Shown: positions 53,269 to 64,000 of the stretch, piece by piece
Layout: every line of letters starts with the position of its first letter
Position numbering within the stretch: the stretch's first letter is position 1
Origin: Limanda limanda
Lineage: Eukaryota > Chordata > Actinopteri > Pleuronectiformes > Pleuronectidae
Assembly (NCBI RefSeq): GCF_963576545.1
Contig: NC_083651.1
Coordinates: forward strand, 13,375,886-13,439,885
DNA: 64,000 nucleotides
Reading direction: 5' to 3'
The notes under the pieces: model-generated
Told to the model about the DNA's origin: nothing
Seen by the model: only the letters and a program-made list of their open reading frames with translations
Databases searched by the model: none
Translations under genes and position numbers: made by a program

Positions 53269-56160
53269 GTGTGGTCTATTGGTGGTTGACAACCAATGTC
53301 AAGGTGCATAACCGCCATAAAAACACACATAAAGGCATATGCTAATACGCAGAAAACTCAAAGTGAAACCACAATGCCATGCTTTGTTGAGTTTTTTTAA
53401 TATATAAATGTGCTGCAGGTGACCATTAAGAAGTTAATTCCATATTGTAATTATCAGGTTCTGCATCTGGGTTTTTCGTGTTTATACTATCAGATGTCCA
53501 CACAGCTGTGCTGGTAAGGATACATCTAAATTACTGCTGACTGTCAGTGGAGCTTCCCTCTTCCAATGTCTTCTCTCAGATTGAGAACCAGCTGAGGGTA
53601 TTTTTATGACCAATTTGACAAATCTCTATAGGTCACTGGTGCAGTATCAGAGAGCAAGGGTTGTACCCACCACTGTGTTTCTGCTCCGAGATGGGGGGTA
53701 ATCCTGAATTAAAAAAATCCAATGGAACTGGTATTTGAAACAAGAAATGAGGCTGCATCTAATTGCCAAGCCACTGTCTGGTCTGCAACCGGAGACAAAG
53801 TTAAAACCAAATAAAAGATGACGGCTTTAACCCGTAACAGGTGGCAGACAAACTGCAGTATTTCATAACAGGCTCAGAGTCAGACACCAAACATCCACCT
53901 CAGCACAGAGACAGACTCTCCGCTCCCTCAGTCTGAAATGTTAAAGAAATGCAAACCACATGCAAAATGTTTCAGTTGAAAGGTCATGCAATATTTTGAT
54001 GCAAACTCACAACAAAACCACACAGCCCACTCTGCTCCTCATCTCGCTGTCATAACCGAACGTCTCGGCCAGATGCTGTTTCGATATCAGCCTCACATGC
54101 GCGCTGCATATGTTGCACTGCTTGCGTGTGGATAAGGCAGACACAGTAATATAAACTGTGTGATGAGATGTCAGCATGAGCTCACGTATCTGCGAGCAAC
54201 CTGGGTCTGTGTTTGTCAAACAATTTAGAGATTGAAAAACTAAACTTTAGAACTTTTACGAAACATACTGTGACGACAATTAGTTGTTTTAAGAGACTTG
54301 CAATGAAATTTCCCTTATTTTTCTATGTAACTTACTGGTTTTAAAAAAGTAAGAAATAATGAATTCATCGTCCGCTAACGGCCCACATGTGGGGTCAAGC
54401 TGTGAAGGGAATTTGTGATGCCAAATCACAACACATGCAGATAATCTGTTTTGCCCCTGAATAAATAAATAACAGTCTTGTGAGCAGGATGCTTGAAAAA
54501 CATGTGTTGAATTTGAGTCAAACCTCTTTCGACAAAAACGAGTTTCACGGGAGCAACTGTTATTTACTGGAAATGACTTGATAGCACACACACACACACT
54601 TGTGATATTAATTGTTTGCAGAAGTCATGCATGCAAGTCACAGTTAGAGTTTCCTGAAAAAATAAATAAAATACAGCCGCTACTAATCATGTGTAGATTC
54701 TCTGCGATGAAAAAAACCAACGTGACTGACCAAGCTATTGTTTTGTCATCAAAGATAATCAGTTGTGACTGAAAACAGGTGACTTATCTGACACATTTCC
54801 CTGCACGCTGCCTGTTTGTTACCACAATGATAGAGCCATGCGTGGGTTTGCTCTTTTTAGTGTTTCTGGTACTTTGTTGTCTACTGTGGGCGCACAAAGG
54901 TCAAGTCAAGGGGTATTTCAGTCCCTGGTATCATTTATTTGAATTTTAAAGGAGCTAGATACTTTTAGGAAAAACACATGAGTGTGTTACAGGATTATAT
55001 GAGTAACACTTTTTACCTGTGGACCTTTCACCAGTACTGGAAGTAATCGCTTCCTACATATCTGAACATATCAATAAACAGCAGGCATGCAGGGTTTGAA
55101 GAGAAGCAGAGATGAGATCAAACATCGACGTCTGGTAAACTGGTGTCATGTAATTATGACTATCTTCCAGATCTAATTGAATTCCAATGTCCCCTGGCTG
55201 CACTTTTCTGACAAAACATATCAGGGTTAATCTGGACTTGGAGTTCAAGATCACAAGACGGCAGAAAAGCCTTTGATGGTGAGATGTGTGTCTACCAAAC
55301 AAGATTAAAGCTGGCACTGTGGGAGAGGAACAAATCCCATGTTTTAAGTGGGGCAACACATAATTCTTCATTTGGCGTAATAGAAGCTATAGCTGACAGG
55401 TTGTTTTTCCCATCCACAGTTTGTTCAGCTTTGGAATCACTGCTTTTCTGTTCATTACTTGTGTGTGACTTCAATTTCCGGACAAGCTTTTCAAAGACTG
55501 TCCTCACAGAGACCTCTCACCACTGTTGAGACAACTGTGTCACCAGCCCGACTCTAAGCGTGATACTGTGTAATTCAACGTCCGTACAACTTGTCCTATA
55601 AAGAATCAGCTGTGACTGTATCCAGGCTGATCACACATGCTGTCTCTCCCTCATATTTTATAATGTTCATTTACATTTGAAGCGCATGGTTAATATTTGC
55701 AACTCCCTATTTATTAGATTTATTCGTACGTAGTTAGTCGAGCCAAAGTATTTTACAGGTTCAAATTTGGCCTGCTGATGATGTGAGAGGAGAAGTTGGA
55801 AAAAAACTTAAAGCCATGGTTGGTAACAATGGAAAAGCTAACAAACGCAGGCTACCCTTTCAGAATAACATCATGCACATCCCCCCATCTTTCATCTGCC
55901 CTCTCGTCAAAGCTACACCCATATGAACAAGCGCTGCCTGACATCTGCTCGACGCCGACTTCTTCGTGAGTCACTTACTAACTTTTGGCTTTTGTCATTG
56001 CTTCAGTGGTGTATGCCTCTCCGCCTCCCAGGCTTATAAAGACTTTGTTCTTGTACAGTGCGAGCACGGGCAGGATGTGTGCAGGCAGGTCGGTCGGTTA
56101 GTGACACACAAGTACACCAACGAACCATTTCATTCAAATCCTGTGGGGAACAAATGTCAA
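53268..56160. other. Intergenic DNA, nothing recognised
   Basis: No exon, RNA gene or clear transposon was identified. Confidence 0.4.
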
Positions 56161-56164
56161 ATCA

Positions 56165-56345
56165 AGTGATCTAGTAGTTATTGAGAAGCTCACAATCGCT
56201 TACATCAACCTCACAATGACACTAGAGAACAAGTCAGGGGAGCATCAAAATCATTAAGAAACAACCTCATTGCCAAATTTCATAGACACCCATTCAATTG
56301 TTCCTGAGATATTTTGAGTCTGGATGAATTTCATACTCCAAGATT
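56165..56345. mobile_element. Remnant of a fish dispersed repeat
   Basis: GTGATCTAGTAGTTATTGAG, CATCAACCTCACAATG, CAAGTCAGGGGAGCATC, CCAAATTTCATAGACACCC and GAGATATTTTGAGTCTGGA follow the order of a non-coding repeat that is common in percomorph genomes (from memory). The copy is diverged and has no coding capacity. Fragments of the same family may be at 30905-30985 and 59268-59345. Confidence 0.5.
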
Positions 56346-58235
56346 GCCATACATCCGTCCTGTAAAAACTAAAAGTCACCTGTAACAGCAACTTGCTGTA
56401 ACCGATACTTGCTTTTTATTGTTGGCCCAGTTCTAATGACCAGAGAAATTATGAGAGGAACAAAAACAATGACCTGAGGTGACATCGCTGTAGAACATGT
56501 TGTCCATGTTAGGAGAAGGTTTGGGATGGAAGGGTTAACAAAATACACCCTTGAACCAGAAAACCGCTCTTTGTTTCATGTTTGAAACCCATATTCATCA
56601 CTGACTCCTAATGTCAACCAAGGTGTGCCTTCACGCAACCAAGCTTTGATCGTTCCACTAGCTTAACAGTGTGTTTATTATTGTTACCATGATGAAGAAG
56701 TTCTGGTATGCTTGTTGCCTTTGGCATTCTATTTCAGGAAATACCCACATGGGTTGTATGAGAGGGGACGGCCAAACGACCCATAGGTGTTGAGATTGGA
56801 GGATCTGTTGCATCCATGCCATCTATAGCATAATCCCCACAGCAACACCCATCAGCTGATACAGTACAGGCATACTCACATCATTAGCAACTACAGCAGC
56901 TCTCAGTTCAGGTCTGCTGTGAGGTCATGGATGCTTCCTGTTTTGCCTGTGTGACTTGCATGAGACTTTCTCATTAAACATAGAAAGAAAATCTATATTC
57001 AAGTTTAATTTAGATGTATATTTGTGAAACATAAGGCAGCTTCTGATGATTTAAAAGCATATGTACATACACATCACTGACAGACCTGGGCTGATCACTT
57101 TCTGATCACCCTCCATTTAACCATTTATCTTACTCCTTGGTTTTATGGCCCGACAGTCTGTGAAAAGCGTCTTTGTCTGATCATTCGGTGTCATTGTGCG
57201 TTGCGGAGGACAGGAGAGCTATTCTTTCTCAGTAATTAACGCTGGTCTGTCTGTGCTTGTTGACTTTGGCAGGCAGGGCTGTCCTCGTGAGTCTGTGCGT
57301 CAAGCTATCATCCAGGAGGGCCAGCACCAGCCCTCCCCAAACAAACAATTCCACTGAAGAGGTCTCACAGATTTCTCACCCACAAATACTCGCTAATGTC
57401 TCACATATTTTGGTCAGAATTCCTGTACAAAGGGTATTTATCAACAATAATCACAGATATTCCCATGGATTTCATTACATCGAATTCAAATTCATCTAGG
57501 TTGAACTGGAAAATCACTATTTTCTACAGAAAACCCATTCAATACAAATGTTCCCTGAGAGACAGGGATTAACTAAATTGAAATTACATGACTTTAATCA
57601 AGTGATCATCTGGTTGTTGTGCCATAGTTTGGGGGTACAGGCCAAAGCTCTGGGCTACCTAATGTATTGTGGACATGGATAGTAGAGAGGAATGAAAGTG
57701 TTGATGTTTTCAACTGTAGCCAACAGAGCCTAAAGGTATGTTAGTGTTGGAGTTGTTGTCCCCTAATGTCCCCAAAAACCAAGTAAGTAGGAAATAGACA
57801 TCACAATAGTTTATAGCCTATATTGCATGAAAGCACTCTGTCAGATCACATCTATAGGCTATGAACAGCTATCTAAACAGGTATGTTTTCTTTCTTTTTG
57901 CAGCCAATGGAGAATTAAATGACAAAGGACTTCGAACTAATTAATGTATTGGCCTAGACCACTGTTAACATATGGAGAAGGTAGTAATGCGGTGAAAAGG
58001 GAGGGAAACATGACATCATCCCTCTTTTGCTAGCAAGAAAATTCAGGAATATGCTAGTTGAACAAAAAGATCAGAAAGCATCATATTGATCCAATTTAGG
58101 AGATTTTAATCATTATTCCAAGATGCGCAACCAAGCTTTGGAAGAAAATCATTTAAATCATCTAAATTAGCAGCTTTTTAAGCCATATTTGTTGTGTTGC
58201 AAGTTTATAGCAGTTTATTAAAGCACTAGTTCCTT
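56346..58235. other. Intergenic DNA, nothing recognised
   Basis: AT-rich with no exon signature. Confidence 0.4.
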
Positions 58236-58239
58236 TGTG

Positions 58240-58355
58240 CAGGCTATCTATTTTTTCGTTTCCAGATTTTAAGATAAGCTAAATTAAGCTAAACTGCTAG
58301 TGATAGCTTAATTAATAGCATTAAGACATGTGAGAGTTAGCAGTCTGCTTCTGTA
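58240..58355. mobile_element. Remnant of a second fish dispersed repeat
   Basis: TTTCCAGATTTTAAGATAAG, CTAAATTAAGCTAAACTGCT and GACATGTGAGAGTTAGC resemble the repeat with AAGCTAAGCTAACC-type and AGACATGAGAGTG-type blocks known to me from perciform fish genomes. It is degenerate. Confidence 0.45.
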
Positions 58356-59267
58356 GGGCTACCTCTCAGCAAAAAGCAAACACTGTCGTTTTTTATGTTC
58401 ATCATTCATGAAAGTAACAAAAGCCCTTTCTGCTATAGAATGCAGAGGGTATTGTACTATCAGCAGGGACGCTGATACAGTAGTCCTGTGGTGTCAGTTA
58501 TCTCAAGATGTAAATACCTGGCCTCTGCCTGTGTCTGCACACCAAGTTACACAGAGCCTTTATGAATGCTTGTGTGCGCAAAAGCCCCTCCGGAGACAGA
58601 GCTATGTGCGTCATACCGCGGATCAGCCTATTATCCCGGGCTGAGTGTGGCAGGGGAAGGGGACTTGGGGTATCCAGAAAGGTGACCGTATGCGTGACTA
58701 TGAAAATGAAAGCAAATCAAGCACCACAGTTGTAAAACTCAATGAGTTGATCAAATTTAAAAGTATACAAAGAGAAGGTAAAAAAATAAAAATAAAAAAT
58801 GGGGCATTTTGTAGAGAAGAGATGAGAGGGTACAAAAACAGAGAGAGCAGCGATGAGGACATGAGGAAAAGGTCATCGCTGAGTGGAGCATGATGATGCA
58901 CCTCTTGTAGTGATTTAGTGATGTAACGCTCTTATTCCTGCTCCAAATACATAGAGAGTGACTGAATAAAAAAAAAAAAAATTCTGGGTCACTTTTATTT
59001 GCCTTTCTCTCTCCCATCTATCCACACACACAATCTGAACTAACAGGGGATTTATTGAATTGACTTGCTCACGATGAAATAGATTTGATAAACGAGACAG
59101 TGGAAAATCGGTGGAAAGGCATGACCTGATTAAAATCGTGTATAAAACAAATAAAGCCATCAAAGCTCTCATCAGCCTGCAGCATGTAGACGGGGATAAA
59201 GGGATGAAACTGAGGGTATTTGGGATTGAAAGACTCTTCATGTGAACAAGCAAAGCTAGGAGCTAAA

Positions 59268-59345
59268 ATGCTGACGCGGTTTTAAATGCTCACCATCTTA
59301 GTTTAACATATTAGCATGCTTACATTTACTTAGTGCTACACACCA
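59268..59345. mobile_element. Fragment of a fish dispersed repeat
   Basis: GCTCACCATCTTAGTTTAAC and ATTAGCATGCTTACATTTAC, with ACACACCAAGTA, match the TTAGCATGCTAACATTTG-type repeat frequent in percomorph fish. It is short and diverged. Confidence 0.5.
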
Positions 59346-59495
59346 AGTAAAAATAAGGCTAAAGTTTTTTATATAAGTTAATCTGTCCCCACAACATATA
59401 ACATATTACCAGCTGTAATCACACTCAGGATTGACCTTTTTCATCAATGTGAGTGCATTCCCCTAAACTACACTCGATTATCTGTATTGCTTGGC

Positions 59496-59855
59496 CCATA
59501 GACTGTAAACAAAGATGGATGACATGTCTAAGTACTTTCTCCCATTGCACAAAAAGGAAACTGCAGGTGGCACCATCTTGCAATGGTGACAATCAAATCG
59601 CGAGTCAGTCTTAGCTACCAATAATGACGTTTCAGTCCATTTTCATACCATCAACTTCAAACCAAGCATACCAGTGATAGGAACTACCTAAAATGACTGA
59701 AACCATCTTAGAGAAAAATGTAGTTGAAGTCCCATTTGCTAACATGGAGAGGGCAGGGTTTGTTATCTATACTGCAGCCAAGCACCAGGGTGCGATTGGG
59801 ATGATTTGGCTTCATTATTGCTGTCATGTTGTCCATCTTTATAGGCAGTCTCTGG
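59496..59855. mobile_element. Inverted-repeat element (MITE-like), about 360 bp
   Basis: The left end CCATAGACTGTAAACAAAGA continues TGGATGACATG. The reverse complement of the right end, CCAGAGACTGCCTATAAAGA, continues TGGACAACATG: imperfect 31-bp terminal inverted repeats. There is no coding capacity. The right half recurs at 26012-26236. Target duplication is not clear, so the superfamily is open. Confidence 0.7.
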
Positions 59856-60148
59856 TTTGTCCTTTTCCCTTGGGAAGTATGCCATACTGCATCTATTGTT
59901 CTTGACAGGCTTCATGATGCTAGTCAGTGATGACATGTATGCTTCCTTCAACCTGACCGTGACCTGACACATACAGCCAGAAGGGCCCACCGTGAAGGAC
60001 ATGTTCTACTATATTATGTTGATTTCATTTATGGCAGTCATGATATTTTAAAATGTTTGTGAGTTCCTGAGTTGAATTTTTCACGAGTCAGATCAAATTG
60101 TTTTGCTGGCTGTATACGGCCTGGTGGCCAGAACTTCCACAACCGTGA

Positions 60149-60187
60149 TATATATATATGTTTATGTATATATACATACATAAACAT
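60149..60187. repeat. (TA)n / TATG-type simple repeat
   Basis: A short run of TATATA followed by TGTATATATACATACATA, partly palindromic. Confidence 0.85.
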
Positions 60188-60648
60188 TTCTAATGTTCTG
60201 CCCCACATAATACCTATCAAAACATGAACAAGGCACCATTCGTTTGACTTCAACAATGATTGGAATGCATGATTGTCCATTCAGTGAATTGCTGCTGTCA
60301 AGGCTGTTGTTGGCCGAGTAGTCTGAATCTGTTAGCGTGGTAACGTTAACTGTCACGCTGTCACACGTCTTTTCTTAACAGCTTAAGGAGGTTTAATCTT
60401 TTCTTTGTAAGGTACCTATAGCAACAAAAATGCAGCAATCATGTTGTCCATTGTGTTAAGGTGTTAAGGTGTGCTCAGTATGTGTATGAAGAGCTGAAAT
60501 AATTTCCCTCTGTTCCAATGAAGACACCTGTAGTGCGTGGATATATATGCATGAGCATGAACACGGTGGTTTGAACATATGGTCGCCCAAACTCAGGGTA
60601 TTATCAAAGTCTGTAGGATCCTCTTTTAATGATACATGTCTGTACTGT

Positions 60649-61194
60649 CAGGCTACATCCATTTCGCAATGGACAAACCTGGCGTGAATGCTACTCTGGA
60701 TTTTAGAGCCGCTAAACGAAAACATTGGAAATGCTGATGGCCCCATTTTAGTTTGAAAACTCCAGGGCAGCACTATAAGTCTGGATGGGGCGGAAACTGA
60801 GATGTTGAAACAGGTAGACCCTAAGAACCTCTTGCTGATTGGCTCTTGTCAGTAACGACGTAAAACCCCCTCTGGAAGAAAACAACCAGTATCAGACTCG
60901 GCCACCAGTGTAGAACACAACATAACATAATCAGTTACAAGCGTTGCTGACCCTGTTCTCTTTGCTAAGAGCTGTTGTGCAGCTAAATTCATCATTTACA
61001 ATGATACAACCGCTTATATGCAGGCTGCGCATACCTGCCTATGTACTGGCACACGCATGCCCAATGTACATGAGTGGTCACGGGATATGCATTTTCAGGC
61101 GTGTTACTAAAGACAGGGATTAAAGCTGATACGGAGCCAGAACGCCTGTGTGGAGAGAGACTGTTATAAAATGTAGAAGTGTGGATGTAGCCTG
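60649..61194. mobile_element. hAT-like MITE, about 546 bp
   Basis: The left end CAGGCTACATCCA and the right end TGGATGTAGCCTG are perfect 13-bp inverted repeats. Interior motifs (AAACGAAAACATTGG, TCTGGATGGGGCGGAAAC, GAGCCAGAACGCCTGTGTGG) resemble, from memory, a fish hAT-type element. No transposase frame exists. A target duplication was not clearly seen. Confidence 0.65.
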
Positions 61195-61585
61195 AGAGCA
61201 GTTGACTTGGCAATCGGCTCTACAGACGTCATTCTCTGACGTCATTCATTAGAGGAGGAGACAAACATCAGCGACTTGAAAGTGACACCGCAAGAGTCCA
61301 GATGGAGGGAAAGGTTGTAAATGTAATCCCTCCAGGTGAGGCTGCATCTTGTGCTGCTGACCTCTCTGCTCAGAGTCCATATGGTCTCTCAGCTGGCTCC
61401 TAAGTCCAACAACAGCTTTGGAGATGGGAAAGTGTGGTAAAGACCCATTCAGCCTCAGGGCTTCAAGTTCGGGCTGATGTTTGTTAAAGGAAGCAACATC
61501 TGGTATTAATTAAAGTTGGTGATTAAATTTCAGGCTCCGGCAACACTCATCATCAGTTCCTCGTCCTTGTCAGCACTCATCTAAA

Positions 61586-61616
61586 CCGACCTATCATTCT
61601 TTTAGTGATAGGTCGG
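61586..61616. repeat. Perfect 11-bp hairpin
   Basis: CCGACCTATCA (61586-61596) and TGATAGGTCGG (61606-61616) are exact reverse complements around a 9-nt loop, TTCTTTTAG. Confidence 0.85.
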
Positions 61617-62347
61617 AGCCATTGCGTCATAACTCACTTTACTCATTTCCTCGTTTTCTTTGCTAATGCCTACCACTTGACCTCCATCATCGCCCTGCGC
61701 AGTTGCCAGTTCGGAGGCGACCGGCAGAAACGCTCGGCGTGAAGCGTAATGTGTTTTTGATTCAGTGCTGGAGAGTTTATGAGAAGTCTGCCGGAGAAAA
61801 GAACAGCTAAGCGTGGATTAAGGGACCTAAGCTGGGTGAAGGAGGGTGTCTGAGAGGCAGAAACGACATCCAGGACATATGTGTGTGTTCGCCTGCTCTG
61901 GCAATGTGAGCACTGGACCTTCCCTACTGCATGGGCAAAGCGGAGGAGAAAAGAGGGGGGGATCCGCATCTGCACCAATGCCAAAAAAGGAAAGCTAGAG
62001 CCGGGGCCGAAAGGTCATTTGCACATACATGGATGGTTTGTACGATAAGGTCTACTGGCTATAAGTTCTTCTAACTTTCCCTTATATCCAATTTCATCCA
62101 ACTGGAACAGTGACGCAACATGCACAGACAATTGAATGACAGACTATTGGAAGAATTATATAGTTATTCAATTGTTTACAAAGCCAACACCAACAGGTTA
62201 GGTGTTCTCTCATTTTCTTTCTATAAATGTTTGAGATAAATAAGATGATGTGACAGAATGTGATGTAGTCATTATCTGAGACTCACAAAACTTTAATCTT
62301 CAGCTTCTTTCTTATCTTCTGCACAAAAACAATTATTCAATCTCTGC

Positions 62348-62386
62348 ACACACACACATACACACATATGCACACGCACACACACT
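62348..62386. repeat. (CA)n microsatellite, imperfect
   Basis: About 40 bp of CA with TA and GC interruptions. Confidence 0.9.
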
Positions 62387-64000
62387 TCCACAGCTGGTGC
62401 AGGACATATTGTTTGTTTCTCCTCGGCGGTATGCCAGTGATTCTGATGTGCCAGAACAATAAATCCAGAAAATATGTCCCAGCTTACCGTTGAGCTGCGA
62501 AACTGTTTGATCATTCATTCTGAAACAGTTTTTTTCATTTCTTGATGTGTCATACTCACTGGTGGTATCGGCCTCCACATGCTACTGCGCAGAGCGAAAA
62601 AAGGGAAGAACACAATGTACTAAAACCACCAAAGGCACATAAAGTGTGCATTCGTGAAGCGTGCAATTATGTGGCAGCTTGCAGCTCTTTCACAGCTTAT
62701 TATCTCTGAGTAACTCTTCATTTGCATTTATTTTATCAATTCAACAGCTGAGTTAACAATATGCAGAGAGAGCACGAGTCACCTTAAGCTCTTTAGACAT
62801 AAAAGTACTACATCCTTTCCGAAGCTGATTTCAGACACGAACTCTGCAGAATGGCCAGAGAATTGGGTCTGGACTTTCTCTGTAGATTTGCTTTTCACAT
62901 ATGAAGAACACAGCAGGAGATTCTCTGCTCAGACGTGTTCACGAGGAAACAGAAGTCACTGGAGAGCTCAGGTTTTTGTTCACAACACATCCACAATGAC
63001 TCTCGGCATCTTCTACATGTAAAGTACCGCTCTGTAGAAATTTTTTGCTTTTATTTGTGTACGTTGGACATGAGAAACATCATCAACACGCCCACTTGCA
63101 CAGAGTGAATTCTCCAGAGGATTTCATGCTGTTTTGTCACATGGGATCAATTGGACATTCTCCAGAGTTTTAACTAGGGCCTGGCAGGAAAACCCAATGT
63201 CTCTCACTTGTTTTTCTCTTACATATAGTCCCTCAGGAGAATGTCCGGAGATTATCTGGAGCTCAGTGCCTGGCCTGAAAGCAGCTTAATTTGCACCTTT
63301 ACCAGAGGGTCTGTCTAAAATGTTGTCAGACACACGAACAGACAGGAAGTGTCGGAGCTGGCCCCTGTCTGAACCACGCAGTGTTTAGAGTTCTGTTTGG
63401 CTTTGTTGCTAAGGGCTGCCGTGAGATAAAAGCCGGCAGCAGATAGTTTGCCACGGTTCCTCCTCTGTTCCCTTGTCCAACACGACCTGTTCCCTTCATC
63501 CAGTACCAGGCCACCCACTGCTCACTTTAATCATTAACCTCAGATTAACTGCAGCACACAGACCCTTCTTTGTTTCCAGGCTTTTCAACCTCCCACACCC
63601 CCATTTATTTCCCTCCCCCCGGCTTTATCTCCTCGCGCTACTTTCTGCTGCAGCCAGTAAATGTCGACCACTTAGGGAAGAAGAAAAATAAATATCCCAG
63701 AGTGCGGAGCAGCCAGAGGAGTCACCTGCCGCACTACGCAGCAGCATCTGCTCATCCACCTTAAATCGTAAAATTCACAGTCAGAACTGATGCCATTTTT
63801 TAAGCAGCAGGGATAAGAAGCTGCTCGACTCCAAATAAGCACAAAACTCTCTTCCATGCTCTTCATGATAAACACGTGATTAAAGGGGATGTGACTGATT
63901 TCATCCATAAATTATTCTCCTTTTGGCACCAGCTACGACAGACATATGACGTCAGCCTCATCGTCAGCAGTCTATGCTGCTCTCTAGGAAAGTTTCTCCT

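Larger units (their letters stand above)
61195..64000. other. Intergenic DNA, no gene seen
   Basis: No exon was recognised. It holds an 11-bp perfect hairpin (61586-61616) and a CA microsatellite (62348-62386). Confidence 0.4.

Noticed and set aside
53073..53330. Open frame with a long lysine run.
   Set aside because: Produced by the TTC/GAA microsatellite read on the - strand.

Overview
This is genomic DNA from a teleost fish, probably a percomorph. The genes are split by GT-AG introns and encode vertebrate proteins. The intergenic DNA is AT-rich, with many CA, TAA and TTC microsatellites and fish-type DNA-transposon remnants. Nothing bacterial or viral was seen.

Four genes are supported. 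(1) The last coding exon and 3' UTR of the amyloid precursor protein gene app (+, 42 to about 2175). (2) gabpa (-, coding 2770-6244), the ETS subunit of GA-binding protein, which meets app tail to tail. Its CpG-rich promoter region lies at about 7300-8450. (3) u2af1 (+, coding 10787-14968), the small U2AF splicing subunit, in 8 coding exons. (4) sik1 (-, coding 41587-49478), salt-inducible kinase 1, in 13 coding exons, with an untranslated exon near 50.0-50.3 kb and a promoter carrying two perfect cAMP response elements. Exon joins were checked by reading frame: 441 aa for GABPA, 258 for U2AF1 and 804 for SIK1.

Layout: app 3' end and gabpa (0-8.5 kb); a 2.3 kb gap with no visible coding gene (8.5-10.7 kb); u2af1 (10.7-15.1 kb); a 24 kb gene-free stretch with repeats and possible regulatory elements (15.1-39.3 kb); sik1 with a long 3' UTR (39.3-50.5 kb); a tandem repeat just upstream of sik1 (50.6-51.4 kb); and gene-free, repeat-rich DNA to the end (51.4-64 kb). 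Defined mobile elements include a hAT-type element with an 8-bp target duplication (22548-23198), a TTAA-flanked element with long inverted repeats (38336-39001), and two inverted-repeat elements (59496-59855, 60649-61194).

The genes do not form an operon. GABPA is a transcription factor for housekeeping and mitochondrial genes, and its core motif occurs in its own promoter region and at the u2af1 start. SIK1 is a cAMP-induced kinase that restrains CREB co-activators, which fits the CREs in its promoter. No new protein-coding system was found. The most interesting items are the regulatory architecture, the compressed synteny and the mobile-element structures.
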